From contig NC_049985.1 in assembly GCF_000003815.2 (NCBI RefSeq), positions 24,204,981 through 24,268,980 on the forward strand: a stretch of 64,000 nucleotides of DNA, given 5' to 3'. Position numbers and translations under genes: made by a program. Of this stretch, positions 1 through 12,066 are shown in pieces; the stretch's first letter is position 1, and each line of letters opens with the position of its first letter. The notes beneath the pieces are model-generated. The model searched no databases, was not told where the DNA came from, and saw only the letters and a list, made by a program, of their open reading frames with translations. This DNA comes from Branchiostoma floridae (taxonomy: Eukaryota; Chordata; Leptocardii; Amphioxiformes; Branchiostomatidae).

Positions 1-2122
1 CCTGGTGTGTGACGTTTGTACTGCAGCGGGAATTACGTTTTTATATATTTTGCCCTGGACATGCTATGGTCTTGTTTTTTGGGGTAGCAGATAGCTGTTA
101 ATGTCAGGAAGAACTGGAGGTGGCTTGGGTCCGTTAGCAGCTGCTCTGTAACTGCAGAGGTGTTTTTGTAAGAATAACTATTTTTGACTTGGCAAACAAA
201 GAAACTTTTCTTAGTAATTTTACAGCTAAGTACACAACCAGCCGCACGTGCAATATATGTCCGTACGTTTTTTTGGGAGGCTACGTACTAGTATTTCTGA
301 AAACGTGCAGGCTGTACAGGGCAGGCGCGTCGCCCGTACTGGCACGTACGGGGGGCGAATCCGCAGCCCGATGGTACACAAAGTTTTGCCTGCACGTAAA
401 GTTCTAAGGCGTGTCTGCGTGCTCCAAAATCCATCGGATTCCCCACTACTAGTTCGTACGGAGGCGGTACTTACCACTTAAGGATCCCAAAAGATTGCCC
501 ACGTTTTGGCACGTAGGCCGCACGTATTTGCACGTACGGCGGGTTGTGCCCTTTTGAACACTGTCGATTAACCCCCACTCCACCCTCGTTCTTTGGGGGC
601 CCAATGGGGAGTCTAACCAGTACCGCAATCTGTTATTACCCATTATATCCCGTAATGTACCGTAGGGTTTTTTTATTTGGGGGGGGGGGGGGGGGGGGGC
701 ATTAACTTGCCAAACAGATGCCATGGGATATATAATGTAGGGTTTTAGCCATGTTAAGGGGTGGATAATTAGCTAATGATAAATGATGGACAGATTGTAT
801 GGTACATTTCAGGCGGGTACCAGCCGAGGACTTCTGTTGCCAAGCTGAATTAGGCCACTTTGGTTTGATTAATATATGGATGATATCTACTCCTGTATCA
901 AATTTTGGCAGTTTAAAAAAAAAAGTTTTAATAAGTTTCCTACAATACCGTGAATCATACAAAGCAGCTGTTACATGAGGAAAACATCTGTGCATTTAAA
1001 AAAAAAATTTAAATTTGCCAAAAACATTATGAAATCTAAGTGGTTAGGAAGGTTGAACGAAAGACTAGATTCTTCATTTTTCTTCCTCCATATCTTGACT
1101 TTGGAATTGACTTAGGCATTCTACAACATTTATGTCTGTTTTCAACATTCTTTTGCAATGTACGCAGCTGCATTGTATGATTTATGGTATGACTGAAAAC
1201 TTTTTGTATAAAAACTGACAAACATTGATGCGTATGCCATCCATTTTATCAAATCAACATGGCCTTACTACATGACCAAATACATAAAAAGTGAAATAAA
1301 TCGTGACAACACATAGAAACACTCTTACTCAATTTGTAGGCAAAAATTTGCCATTCAGCAATTTAATATGATTTTCACATTATCATACCTAAGGAATAAG
1401 TCGAACCTTATTACACATTTCTAACATCATATGTCACATTGCCTATTACCATCAACATACTTGGGAGTGGTGATATAACCTAGCAATTTGCACAGTGGGT
1501 AAGGTATTATTGTGAACAATGAAATAATGTGAATAGTATGTGAGGTAAACCAATAAAAGAAAACAAGAAAATAATGTGAATAATATGTGGGAAAAACCCG
1601 TGACAGAAAACAATTATTATACAACTTCAGTTGTATTAAGTACAAAAAATTCAAACATTGCAACAAAATGTGCGTGAGAAGTACAACAAGTTGATAGTCA
1701 AAATAAAGAACTTCAGCCACTTGGTAACTTGTGTCCATTTCCTATCTATATACAAGTTTTGGTAAAAAAAAACTTTCTGAAAACAAGCATCCAGCTTCCA
1801 CTGATTATCCCTAGATATGAATTTGTTCTAAACAAATTCATAATTGATATTCCTACAATCAGTTTTTACCTCCGTGAAAAGGAGGTATTGTACTTGAAGT
1901 CACTTGCTGGTGTCTTGTTGGTATTGGTCCCAAGTTTTGGTATCAGCATCCAATTGCTTAAGGCACATTTGGGATAGTGACAGGAAGTACAGGTTCAAAG
2001 GTGGCACTGAGTCTAACATTAATCTGCCTACACCACATGGTATGAAGCACTGTCAGTGGTAGTTCAAGAAGTATTCTGTATATTCGTTACGAATGTTCAA
2101 GACTAACGCAAATTGCGTTCAA
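1..2122. other. Downstream flank of OBI1; no gene seen
   Basis: No convincing exon is visible on either strand; the short open frames lack splice logic or recognisable motifs. The part nearest 2122 is probably the OBI1 3' untranslated region, since OBI1 runs on the minus strand and stops at 2123. Positions 240-560 are rich in CGTAC/ACGTAC words and are more GC-rich than their surroundings, suggesting a degraded repeat. Positions 852-930 resemble 30725-30815, another repeat trace. A 21-G homopolymer lies at 679-699. Confidence 0.5.
679..699 (+). repeat. Poly-G homopolymer
   Basis: An uninterrupted run of 21 G residues. Its true length is uncertain because such runs are error-prone in sequencing and assembly. 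Confidence 0.9.
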
Positions 2123-5100
2123 TCACTTCCACTTGGGAGACTTGGTCGGACTTGCCGAGTACGACTCTCTCGCCTTTCTCTTCTTGTAGCTCTCTCCCTC
2201 GCTCTCTCTATCCAGAAGCCCCCTGTACTGATACCTTCCTATGTCAGAGTCTGTACTATCCCTATCTCCACTGCTTGAGCCCTCTCCAAAGCATTCAAAC
2301 ATGGTGGGATGCATGGGTTTCTTGATTTCAGGTACTCGAGATTGTTCTTGAGTCAGCTTACCTCTTGAGAAGGTATGGTCATCTTGGACAGTACTGAAAC
2401 TACTTGAAGAATCCCTGAAGGCCCAAGGATGCGAGTTGGCATTGGCCTTTGTGTGCCTTACAGCATGCTCTGCATCCCAACCTCTATTCCTGGCCACTTT
2501 GTCTTTTGTGTACCTTTCGTCCCCTTCTTCAAACCTTCTGTCAGAGTCTTCAACACCGTTTCTTGTACTACCACAAGCACTATTGCCTTGCCTTGACAAA
2601 CTGGACTGAGATGCATTTCTTCTTGCACTCTTGACATCCAGGTTCTCAGAAATATTTTCACTTCTGCCGACGTTACGAAAGTCTGTGCTTTCAAAAGCCG
2701 GAGCTGAATTTGACCGAGGCATCTTCGGTTTCGATTCAAGATCTGCGTCAGTCTTCTGCCTAGAAGTTTCTTGCGGCACGGGAACATTGAGGTGCTTTGA
2801 TTTTACGCGAGCATCACGTGAAGAGTGCAGCGGAACGGACGGCTCTACAACCGCCTCTCTTCTCTCCCCTACTCTCCTCTCGGCTTGTTTCATCATCAAA
2901 TAAACGTCCTTCATGTTTGGGGTCAAGGTTATGTCAAGGTCAAGCAGGGACTGGTTGGCTGTTGTGGAGGCGACCTCCCTGTCTTCCTCATCCAATCCCT
3001 CCGGATTACCAGTCTGCCATTGGGAGGTCCTCCCATCTCTCACAGTGCTATCCCGAACATCCAAACTGGTAGCGGCATGTGGTTTACTACTAGGGCCAGG
3101 CAGTATGCTAGCTTCCCTACCCTTCTCAACCAAGCTGCTGTAGTTCTTTGGCATCTGTTCAGAAGGAAGACTGTGAGATCTGTTTGCAAGATGTCCAGAT
3201 TTCTCTCTAGCGTCTAGGGACATGTCATACAAATCCAGGTCCGTTTTCTTTCCATCGCTCTCACTTCTGTTCTGTCTCCAACTGTTAGAAGCAGAAGTAG
3301 AAGCTTTGTCTGTCCAGCTACCATTATTTGAGGAGGTCGAAGCGTCCCTAACTTCTTGAGAGGTGTACCTTCTGTGTGTCAGTTCTTTCTCGTTTGCTTC
3401 TCTTGAAGGAAACAGCGACTTCCGCACTTTGTCTCCATCATTTCCCAGGTTCAACTTGCGTCTTGCCTTCCCACTGCTTGTGACAGACCCTTCTGACTGT
3501 CCGGTAGGCGATGAAAATCTTGCCGACCTGTCGTTGCTTACGTAGTTTCCTCCATTTTGATTCACCGCAGAGTTGTTCAAAGATCTGTTGGAGTGATTGT
3601 AACTATGGCCTTCTTCTCCTCTCCTGTTATAAGTGTGTGTATCCGTTCCGTACTGAGAAAGGCCTTCAGACTTTTGCTTAATGGAAAGGTGGCTCAAGTG
3701 GGTTGCTGGGGTCAGTGGGCTTGGTTGTTCTAAGATAAAGCTATCCCCGCCGTCCGGCTGGTTTCCGCTGGCTTTGGGTTGTTCAGATTCAGCCCCTGGC
3801 CAATTCTGATCCGTACGAAGCCAGCTGGGCACCAGCTCATTACTGCCCCCTGGTGGATTCCTCATAAATTGCAGGGTTTGGGAGATGGGGCTGAGCTTGG
3901 GGTCAGGGAGGCAGGTTTTTTCGCTGGAGGAGACAGAGACGTGGTGTTCCTTGGAGTGGTCATGCTTCTCCTGGTTCCATTTTCTTTCTGTTGGACGTTT
4001 TTCTTCACCATCCAACTCGGGAGTTTTGGTCTTTGATCTCTCTCTGGATATTCTGAAAAGACAATTGTAGTAAGTTGTACAGTAATATTACAGATAAATT
4101 ACATGCATAAAAAGAAGAATAACACTAAACGTGTGCTACTAGATGACAAGTGGAGCAAGTTCCAAGTTGATGACAATTTGAAATTGTGAAATTGTTGGAT
4201 CAGAAAATTACCTGCACCAGACAAATTTTACCTGCACCTCTCTGAATTTAGGAAGCATGGATCATACTAAATCAAAATTGACTCTCTAATTTCAACATTA
4301 ACTTAGTTCGAATCCCTCCCACATGGTTTTACTAAAAGCTTTAATGTATCGGAGTGGTGCCCATCACTGTTACTAGGCCTTGGGCCACATAAGTGATGTA
4401 AGCCTGACCACCAGTACAGTATGGGGCTAGGCTAGTCCACATACTCTTTCCCAACAGTGCTGAAGCAGAGAAATTTGTCTGTACCATTTTTCAAGTCTTA
4501 TGGTATGACCCGGCTGTTGTATGAAGCCCCAGTCTTCCAAATTCAAGGCAAATACCCCTAGGTCATTGCACCAGTACTTTTATTTCAAATTCTTACCTTT
4601 GCTCATTCTGTAAGTTGTGGTGTTTCTTGCAGTTCTCCAGCTGAGTTTCCAACTCCTCTGTGTACTTGTCACTCCTTTCCAGAGCTCTCTGTAACTGTGC
4701 ATTTTCCTTTTCGTACTGAGCAACCTTGGCTTCCAGTGTTGCAACGGTGTACCTGCCATACCTGGACAAGACAGATCAGAAAACACATTATTTTCTAGAT
4801 TTAATGTATGCCATGCCAAATTTGATACATATACCCTTCAAGTTGTTACCTGATTATTGCATTGTATTGCTTGTACAGATATGAGTCACATGTGATAGAA
4901 TTTTGCATATTTGTACAGCAATATAGGTACACCGGTATACCAAAGTACCACCGCACAAAGAACCACAGTTCCTACACTGCCGATGCATGATTACAGAACA
5001 AAGCACTTTCACATCAACTTTTGCAGGGACCACAGTTGCTACACAGTCTGTGGTTTTTAATGTTTCGGTCTTATGCTTGCAGGAAAAAGTACTAAAAAAT

Positions 5101-8100
5101 TTGATTCAATTTGATCGATATTTAGAACTTCACAGTCAACACAGCATTATTTTCTCCTCAAATGGCAGATTTATAATCACCTAAATTAGTAATAGAATTG
5201 CTTCATACACTGCAAGTACATGTATGTAGCATACAACAATGTTGCCAACAGGGAAACAACAATTTCTATGTCAAAGATCATGTTTCCCACCTCATATGAT
5301 TTCCTCCCCAAAAAGCAAATAATTCTATGAGATAGCAAAACTCACTTTTGTGGGGTTCTCTTGTTCAATTCCAACCGTAGCTGGTCATTCATTCTGCTCA
5401 GGTCTGAGTTCTTCTCTCGTAGAATGGAGTTTTCCTGAAACATCATTACAATTTTGTCTTAAAAAACATAAAATGTCTTCCAGACCTGTACTAAGTCTTA
5501 TTCTAGCTAAGTCTATGTCTATGAATGTTGTAACTCTTGGTGCATTCTACTAGTATATGAATATGTCACATGCATATGCCAGGCCAACTGAAATAAAAAT
5601 GAATCTGAATTCTGTGTCCTAAACTACACAAATAAATGTGTAGTAAACCAGTAATCCTAATTTCAATCTGATCTACAGCAAGGAGCTTTTATCAGTAGGA
5701 GAGAGTACGGATTAGTTTCCATTGTTCGTATGTTCGTAGCGGGCGACAAAATTTTATTAACACCCACGTGTCAAAAACCCGCATCTGCATACATTTCACC
5801 CACGCAAGCTTTTGTTTTCCCTTTGTTTTGTGGTCATTCATGGTGGGGCGGCCTGGGGATACAAACATTGTGTGTAGCGATCTGATTTTTGCGATTTTGT
5901 CGACGATGTTGAACAGAAGAGTAACTTCGGAATACATACAGCGGCGGCAATATTCTCTCTGACTGAGGGTGAAATTTCAAAGCCATACGGCGACCGGACA
6001 GCGCCGCCGCTCGGGTACGGGCTAAGCCTAAAGGCAAAATTGTCTGAGGCAAAGTCTACGAAAAAAACTGGTAATATTCCTACAATTAATGATGACTGTG
6101 AAAAACCTGACTCAATGATCACAGGAACCAAGTTTTTTTTAAGTATGCAACAGATATATTTCATAAATCGATACAAATACAAAGTTCAAAATTATGCCTG
6201 GAGAACTCAAGACATTATATACGAAAACCCGATCGTAACGAAAACCATGAAAACTATGCTCTCCCGCCTTACCTTCACCTTATTCCAGGCCCGATGTATC
6301 CTCTAAAAACACGGGTGGTTCGACAAAAATGAGCAAGGTTCGACCAACAGTGAACACGCCATTTTACCGAGCACATCATCAACAGTTACGAAAAAATATC
6401 AGCTAAATGAAGAAAAACGTCATATTTTTTTAGTAGCCATCTGAAAATACATGTGAAAATTCATAATTCTATCGCAAGAAAACAGACCTCGATCCGCGAA
6501 AATAGGCCTAAACTGGCCCATGTTTGTTGTACGGCGAAGAGAAACATATCAAACTGTCCGCCATTGTGCGCTCTACCGCAAGATGACGTAGTCACATGCC
6601 TGCCGAGTTTTCCAAATAAGGGAATCGTCGGAAACCTGACCCACTTCGCCTCTTGCCGATCGGGCTTCGGGCTGGCTCGAGGGCTATGACGTAATGGCGT
6701 GGCTCATTAGCATAGAAACCGCGCCAACCGGCGCTACGAACATCAGATCAGACGGGCGCCGCGCAGGGCAGTAAACAAAGCCGGCGCTGCGGGATTTAAG
6801 GGGCCAAACAAAGCCGCACAGCGGGCGGGTAACTTCATACTCTCTCCTCCTGATAAAAGCTCCTTGTCTACAGTAATCAAATGTAAAAGAAACACTTGTG
6901 GCTCATTCTCATTGAAATGTGCCACCAAATGCTGTTACCAGGCAATACCCCTTCTTTCTTCATTTTCCCACTACACCTATAATGTTTCACAAAGGATGGA
7001 CGAAAACATTTCGTATTGGTTGATGGCTTGGAAGAAATTATAGTCCCGGGTGGGACTCCATCCTCTAAAAAATGTCTGTCACCCGAGAAGACATATAAGG
7101 AACTCAAATTGAATAAGTAGCCAAATATGTAACAACTTAAACAAGGCAGAAGAGTCGAGAGAAGACAGAAGAAAAACTTTCCCTGTAACTTTCACTTCAC
7201 GGTAAAGAGGTTTCTGCAAAAAGTGCAAACATAAAACATAAAACGAACAAGACAATAAAATCAGGTTGTGCAGTATACCCTCAGCTTTTCAATCCATTTG
7301 TTCTTTCCCTACCTCTTTCAGTTTTGCCATGTCCCTCACTACAGCCTCGTATGTCGATGTAGCGTCCTGCAGTTTGGACGTAAGCTGCAAGAGTTTGTCC
7401 ACGTCAGAGCCCTTCCCTTTCTGGGTCTTTCCACCGGATGTGCTGGGTTGGTTTGGCACCTGCTGCTTCAACTCTTCATTCTTCCTACTGAGATCTTCAA
7501 CAAGGGACTGGAGTCTTTCTATTTCCCTCTGCAAAAAAAAAAAAGCAAAAAAAATTAGTCTTGGAAACAAGCACCAAGTAAAAGCCCAATGCCATCCAGT
7601 TAAAAAATGCCAGATTTGATACATGGTTAAAAGCCACTGTAAAGGACTATTATAGCAGGCCCCTCCCCAGAGCGTTACTGAACGGCGCAGCGCCGCTCCC
7701 AAAAACTCTCCCGCCACTCCCCCGATTTGTAAATCTAGTGTTTTCTCTTTGTATTTTCGGGGATAACTAGCAAAACCACCCGACTCTGCTCAAATTTGAC
7801 CAAGAAATCGGCAAGCCTTCTCGGGAGATTCACAATAAATCCTTTGTTTTCATTGAAGCTGGCGTGGGGTAGGGTGGCATCTAGCGTGAAAAATCACAGT
7901 CCTTTGTTTATGTCTTCTTGTTATGCTTGTAAACAATAGATGTCGGTGACTTTAGCATACGTCAACCTAATTAAAAACCTGTTTTTCAAGACGAAATCAA
8001 AGGAAAACCGATAGAAAAATAAAGAGCAGACCTGTCAGCACATGGTCAGCGCATTTTTAAGAGCTGAGGACTCCTAAACTGTTACTTGCAGTGATCTCTT

Positions 8101-11100
8101 TCCGACCTTGGTAAAAATCCATTCCTTGCTTTCTTCTTTCATCAAAATTTTGTTTATTTGTCAAAGATAAGCTGCATTTTGGCCGCTAGTAGCTCGTAAA
8201 AATTTGTATTTCTAGCCGAGACCTGGCTTGCCGGCAGCCATTTTTAATGAGGATAATGAATATGCATGAGGTCACATGATGCCATTTCTAAGCTCTGATT
8301 GGTTAGTCCTAGATTCTCTGCCCTCTGATTGGTTTAAAGTAGGATTGCATTATATATTATGTTATTTTTTGCGGGAAGAGTTACCTGCTCAAAATAAACA
8401 TATTTTGGAATGATTTACAAGCAGTTTTGTAGCTGTCTTTGTGACAATATTCATTAAAAATATAGCCTAGACTTTTTTGGTTGTAATTATGCCCTTCCCA
8501 AGGAAGGTGGCTTCTCAGCTATGGGGTTGTGGAAAAATGTACTTTATTTTTATTTTTATTATGCCAATGTGTTTTAATATTGTTGTTTTAATATCATGTC
8601 AAGTTGTATTTCATACATTTTCAATAGATTTGGCTTATAGTTTGCATTGAGAGTATACTTACTTGCAACATATGCATGATGTTCTTTACAGGGGGATTTC
8701 AAATTGTCATTTATCAAAATTTTGTACTTAAGTTAATTGGGCTTGATTTTCTGTTTCTTTTAGTCAGTAAGATTTTACAGCTTTAGTTTCAGGAGAAGAC
8801 ATAAAATTGAAAATTCATTAAGGCAAAGTGCAACTGTTATACAGCTTCTCTAGAGGAGGGGGTGGGGGGAATCACACTCTCCGGACCACTCCCAGCCTGT
8901 GACGCTGCATGTGGCGTTGACCGCCGTAAGCTTCATTTTAACCCAGCACCACTCCCCTAAAAATTTCTGGGGAGAGCCCTGATTATAGAATTAGGTAAGC
9001 AAAGGTATGCGTACAAGTACACATGTACAGTTACCAGTACTTCACTGTGAAGATCGTTTCGGCACAATACTGTATCACGAAGTATTGGTAGTGTACAAAT
9101 TTAGTATTTACACCATGCATATGCTCCTTTGATACTGAAGCCATCCTACACCAAAGACGGAAATTCAGCATTAAATCCCTGCAAACTTAAATACATTTAC
9201 AGTACTATATCATTGATGTATGTATGATACAAAGTGACCAACTGACCTCATACTCATTAAAGATGACATCCAGCCTGGCCTTACGGACCTCCTTAGTTGA
9301 GAAACTGTCCCTGTCACTGGTCTCCTCCCCTCCACTCAGGCCTCCTGTGTATGGTATCAAGCAACAAGACACAAATTCAATCATAAAGTTGAATTGTAAA
9401 TGGCTCAAAAGAAGATGAAAGAGACAGAGACATAGTAAGCGTGTGACTTGTGGTTTGTTTGTACCCTGGGTGCTATACAAATGTGGGATCTGTTGTTTGG
9501 TATTCTATCATTTTTTGTTTATATTTGCTAATGGACAGATGAGGACAATGTGGCACTGTACTCAAGTTGACTTATTTTAACAGCGACACACACAAAGTAC
9601 AGACAAATGGAAAAAAAAATAGTATTTTACCTCCCCGACTGAAGTCAGGTACCCATTTTTACACGTGGGTGAAGTAAGGAAGGTCGTGTATTGCGTGTGT
9701 CGCCTTTCCCAAGGGCACAACGTTAACATCGGGGGCACGGCAGGTATCGAACTCAGGACCTCTAGGCTCTAGGTTCCATGCACAACACTCTTCCAGTTAT
9801 GCCACACACATTTGCCTGTTACTAGCGGTGGGCTGGTATTTTATTTTAAGTTATATCTCTAAGTTAGTAATTAAATCAGTTTTGGGGTTCCCAGAGCATG
9901 TTTTCCTAGACCTTACCGAGGACTCTCTTGCAGGGGTTGTTGACGCTGATCTCCACCCGACATGTGGGACATTGTTGGTTGTGCATGAGCCACACGTCCA
10001 TACACTGCTGACAGAATACATGCTGGTTGGGGCACACCACAGGCTGCTTCACCTGAAATATAACAATTATTCATATCATATCTATAACTTGATTCACACA
10101 TCCTGTGTCATCTCAGACTGTGCTTCTACCTCTTGGTAGAGTTGTAATCACTGACACCACTCTGGACTGCACTTAGTTGGTTTATTCTCAGCATCTCTCT
10201 TTCCACTTTGAGAGGGTATAAAGTCTAAACTCTCTGCCTGGTTCTCTACTACGCATGCAAGTTACCAACTGTGTTAACATGTTACTAGTAGTCTATGCAG
10301 TATGTTAAACATCTGTGTTAGTAGAAGTCATTCTGGATAAGGTTTAAGCTTTAACTTCTGACACAAAAATTGGACTTACTCAAATTTTCGACTGTTCAAC
10401 TCTGGACAGTCCTTGTCAAGGAATAGACAATTTGTCACAGAAGCAAAAGTCTTGATAAAGACCGAACGGTCAACAATTTGGGTAAGTCCAAATTTTGTGT
10501 CGGAAGTTAAAGTTTAACTTGATCCACAATTATCGATATCGATAAGTTACATACTTAGATGTCTCATACCCGAATTCAGCCATGTAAGGCTGCAATAGTA
10601 TGTATGTGTGCACTTATACTAGTAAACCAAGGAGGTTAAAAAACCTTGAATAAACCAGTCATGCATTCATTTACATAACAATGTTGAATAATTAAATTGC
10701 CTCAAAGTCAAAACATCTAGCGCATTGTTGGTGTTGACAGACTAGTCTTACCAGATGGAATAAGATTCAATAAAAGAAAAAAATCTAATGAACTCATTTC
10801 CAAACATTATGCAAGAACAAGTCAATTTCTCTACTAATAAGTGCTGCCAGCTTGCTTTAAGTTCAAGTTTCAACTAATACCATGCGTTGCTGGCCCCCTA
10901 AATTTACTTGTTGCCAGGACGTCCCTCATGCTACATATCTCTATATGTTTTGACAATATGTTTTGACAACTGAACTGTGAACTTCCAATCTTGCCATTCT
11001 CTATCATCACAACATAAAACCTCTCAAATCTATGTAGTAGTAAGTTTTTTAGTAACTAAGCAATGGTTATTTCAACCTCCTTGGTGGTACTAATATAATA

Positions 11101-11747
11101 GTAATACTAGTTACTTGATGACAATTGATGTACCGATTCATCTGAAAATATGTTTTCAAAAGCAGGAATAATTTGTCTTGAGGATCGAGATCACTACGAC
11201 CAAGTACACTCAAAGCAGAGGTTTTCCCCACCAACCTCTGCTTGGAGAGTACGACCAATGAGCTTTTGATGAAAGCGCCTTGAGATCTCAAGGTAGTTTG
11301 CCGACAAATCTTTACTTCTGTAAAGTTTTCAAAATTCGTTATACATTATACTATTTTGCATGTAGTACAATAACGTGGGATATTGCAAACCTGAACCTTA
11401 TACAGATTTCCAATTTGTAAATCGCGACCTCTATTAAAGCTGGTTTACAGTAAACTCAACAAACACCACGCGTGTTGTCTGTGATACAAAATTTGTCACG
11501 GCGTTGTCATTCAAATTTAGCCGCCAACAAAAACAACAACAACCAAAACGTTCCACACTCACGCCATCATTCTGGGCCCTATATCCACGCAGTCGTTGCC
11601 CCAATCGTGCCATTTTCTCACAGAAAACATTAACAAGAATATCCTGTACATTATGCAGTTAAAACTTACCTTTCCGAGGCAAATCTGACAGGAAATAGGA
11701 AGGGTAAAAGCGAAAGTTGCCGTCTGCAGAGCCGAACGGTCCGCCAT
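2123..11747 (-). CDS. OBI1: ORC ubiquitin ligase 1 (RING finger protein 219)
   Basis: Seven coding exons on the minus strand: 11747-11670, 10052-9917, 9344-9247, 7528-7313, 5434-5346, 4761-4597 and 4052-2123. All introns are GT-AG and all phases agree, giving about 903 aa (human protein about 726). The N-terminus holds a C3HC4 RING split over exons 1-2 (C20, C23, C33, H37, C40, C43, C54, C57). Exons 3-6 form a coiled coil of about 170 residues, including a block closely matching the human region after NKRTPQK. The last exon encodes about 640 residues of Ser/Arg/Glu-rich, probably disordered sequence ending SPTKSPKWK, like the human SPSK ending. In vertebrates OBI1 ubiquitylates ORC3 and ORC5 in the nucleus and promotes origin firing. 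The ATG at 11747 fits the human start. The large last exon carries the length difference. Confidence 0.93.
4331..4500 (-). repeat. SINE-like repeat, family 2
   Basis: Reverse-strand match to the interspersed repeat also found near 49482-49730 and 58932-59100. Shared blocks include a GAAAGAGTATG motif followed by a GACTAGCC-like stretch. It lies in the last OBI1 intron. Ends are approximate. Confidence 0.45.
5679..6866. mobile_element. Non-autonomous DNA transposon, CAAGGAGC ends, 7-bp TSD (long copy)
   Basis: A 1188-bp element with about 29-bp terminal inverted repeats starting CAAGGAGCTTTTATCAG (one mismatch between ends), flanked by the perfect 7-bp direct repeat TCTACAG at 5672-5678 and 6867-6873. 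No long open frame, so it encodes no transposase. The GC-rich right part is related to the 295-bp element at 14457-14751. It sits in the OBI1 intron between exons 4 and 5. The superfamily is not assigned: 7-bp duplications do not fit hAT (8 bp) well. Confidence 0.85.
7656..8981. mobile_element. hAT-like non-autonomous DNA transposon
   Basis: The outer ends are imperfect inverted repeats: left CAGGCCCCTCCCCAGA, right (reverse complement) CAGGGCTCTCCCCAGA. Both are flanked by ATTATAG (7649-7655 and 8982-8988), a 7-bp direct repeat that may be a worn 8-bp hAT duplication. The 1326-bp interior has no coding frame. It lies in OBI1 intron 3. Confidence 0.65.
9640..9812 (-). repeat. tRNA-derived SINE, family 1
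   Basis: On the minus strand a tRNA-like head with a B-box-like GAGTTCGATACC is followed by GCCCTTGGGAAAGGC and a tail matching the SINE at 29387-29760. It is inside OBI1 intron 2. Confidence 0.6.
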
Positions 11748-12066
11748 CTTGTACATTATAAATTCATTTTTCCCGTGACCTTGAAATATCCATCCGCAGT
11801 ACCAAATCCTAAATATGTAAATAAAATTCACAAAAATCCTTCAGATGTCCACAAAAATACATGAAAAGCATATAAAAGATATTCTAATTACTCATCGAGG
11901 TGTACTTCTCCTAAAAAGACAACTTAAAGAAGGTGCAAATTGCGTACTACTTTCTTAGTACGTAGAGGTATTGAGTTGACCTCTGGTGCTAATAGTCCAC
12001 AGGTGTCTATCAGAAACTTCTGTACAAAATAAACCGGCAAGTCGTGAAGACTTGGAAAATTCGGAC
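11748..12066. promoter_or_regulatory. Putative bidirectional promoter of OBI1 and SLC10A7
   Basis: Only 319 bp separate the two start codons, which point in opposite directions, so both 5' UTRs and core promoters must overlap here or lie in 5' introns. The OBI1 start codon is embedded in AAGATGGCGGAC on the minus strand, a good match to the YY1 element common near metazoan housekeeping starts. No TATA box is evident at a sensible distance. The shared promoter is inferred from spacing, not shown. Confidence 0.6.
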
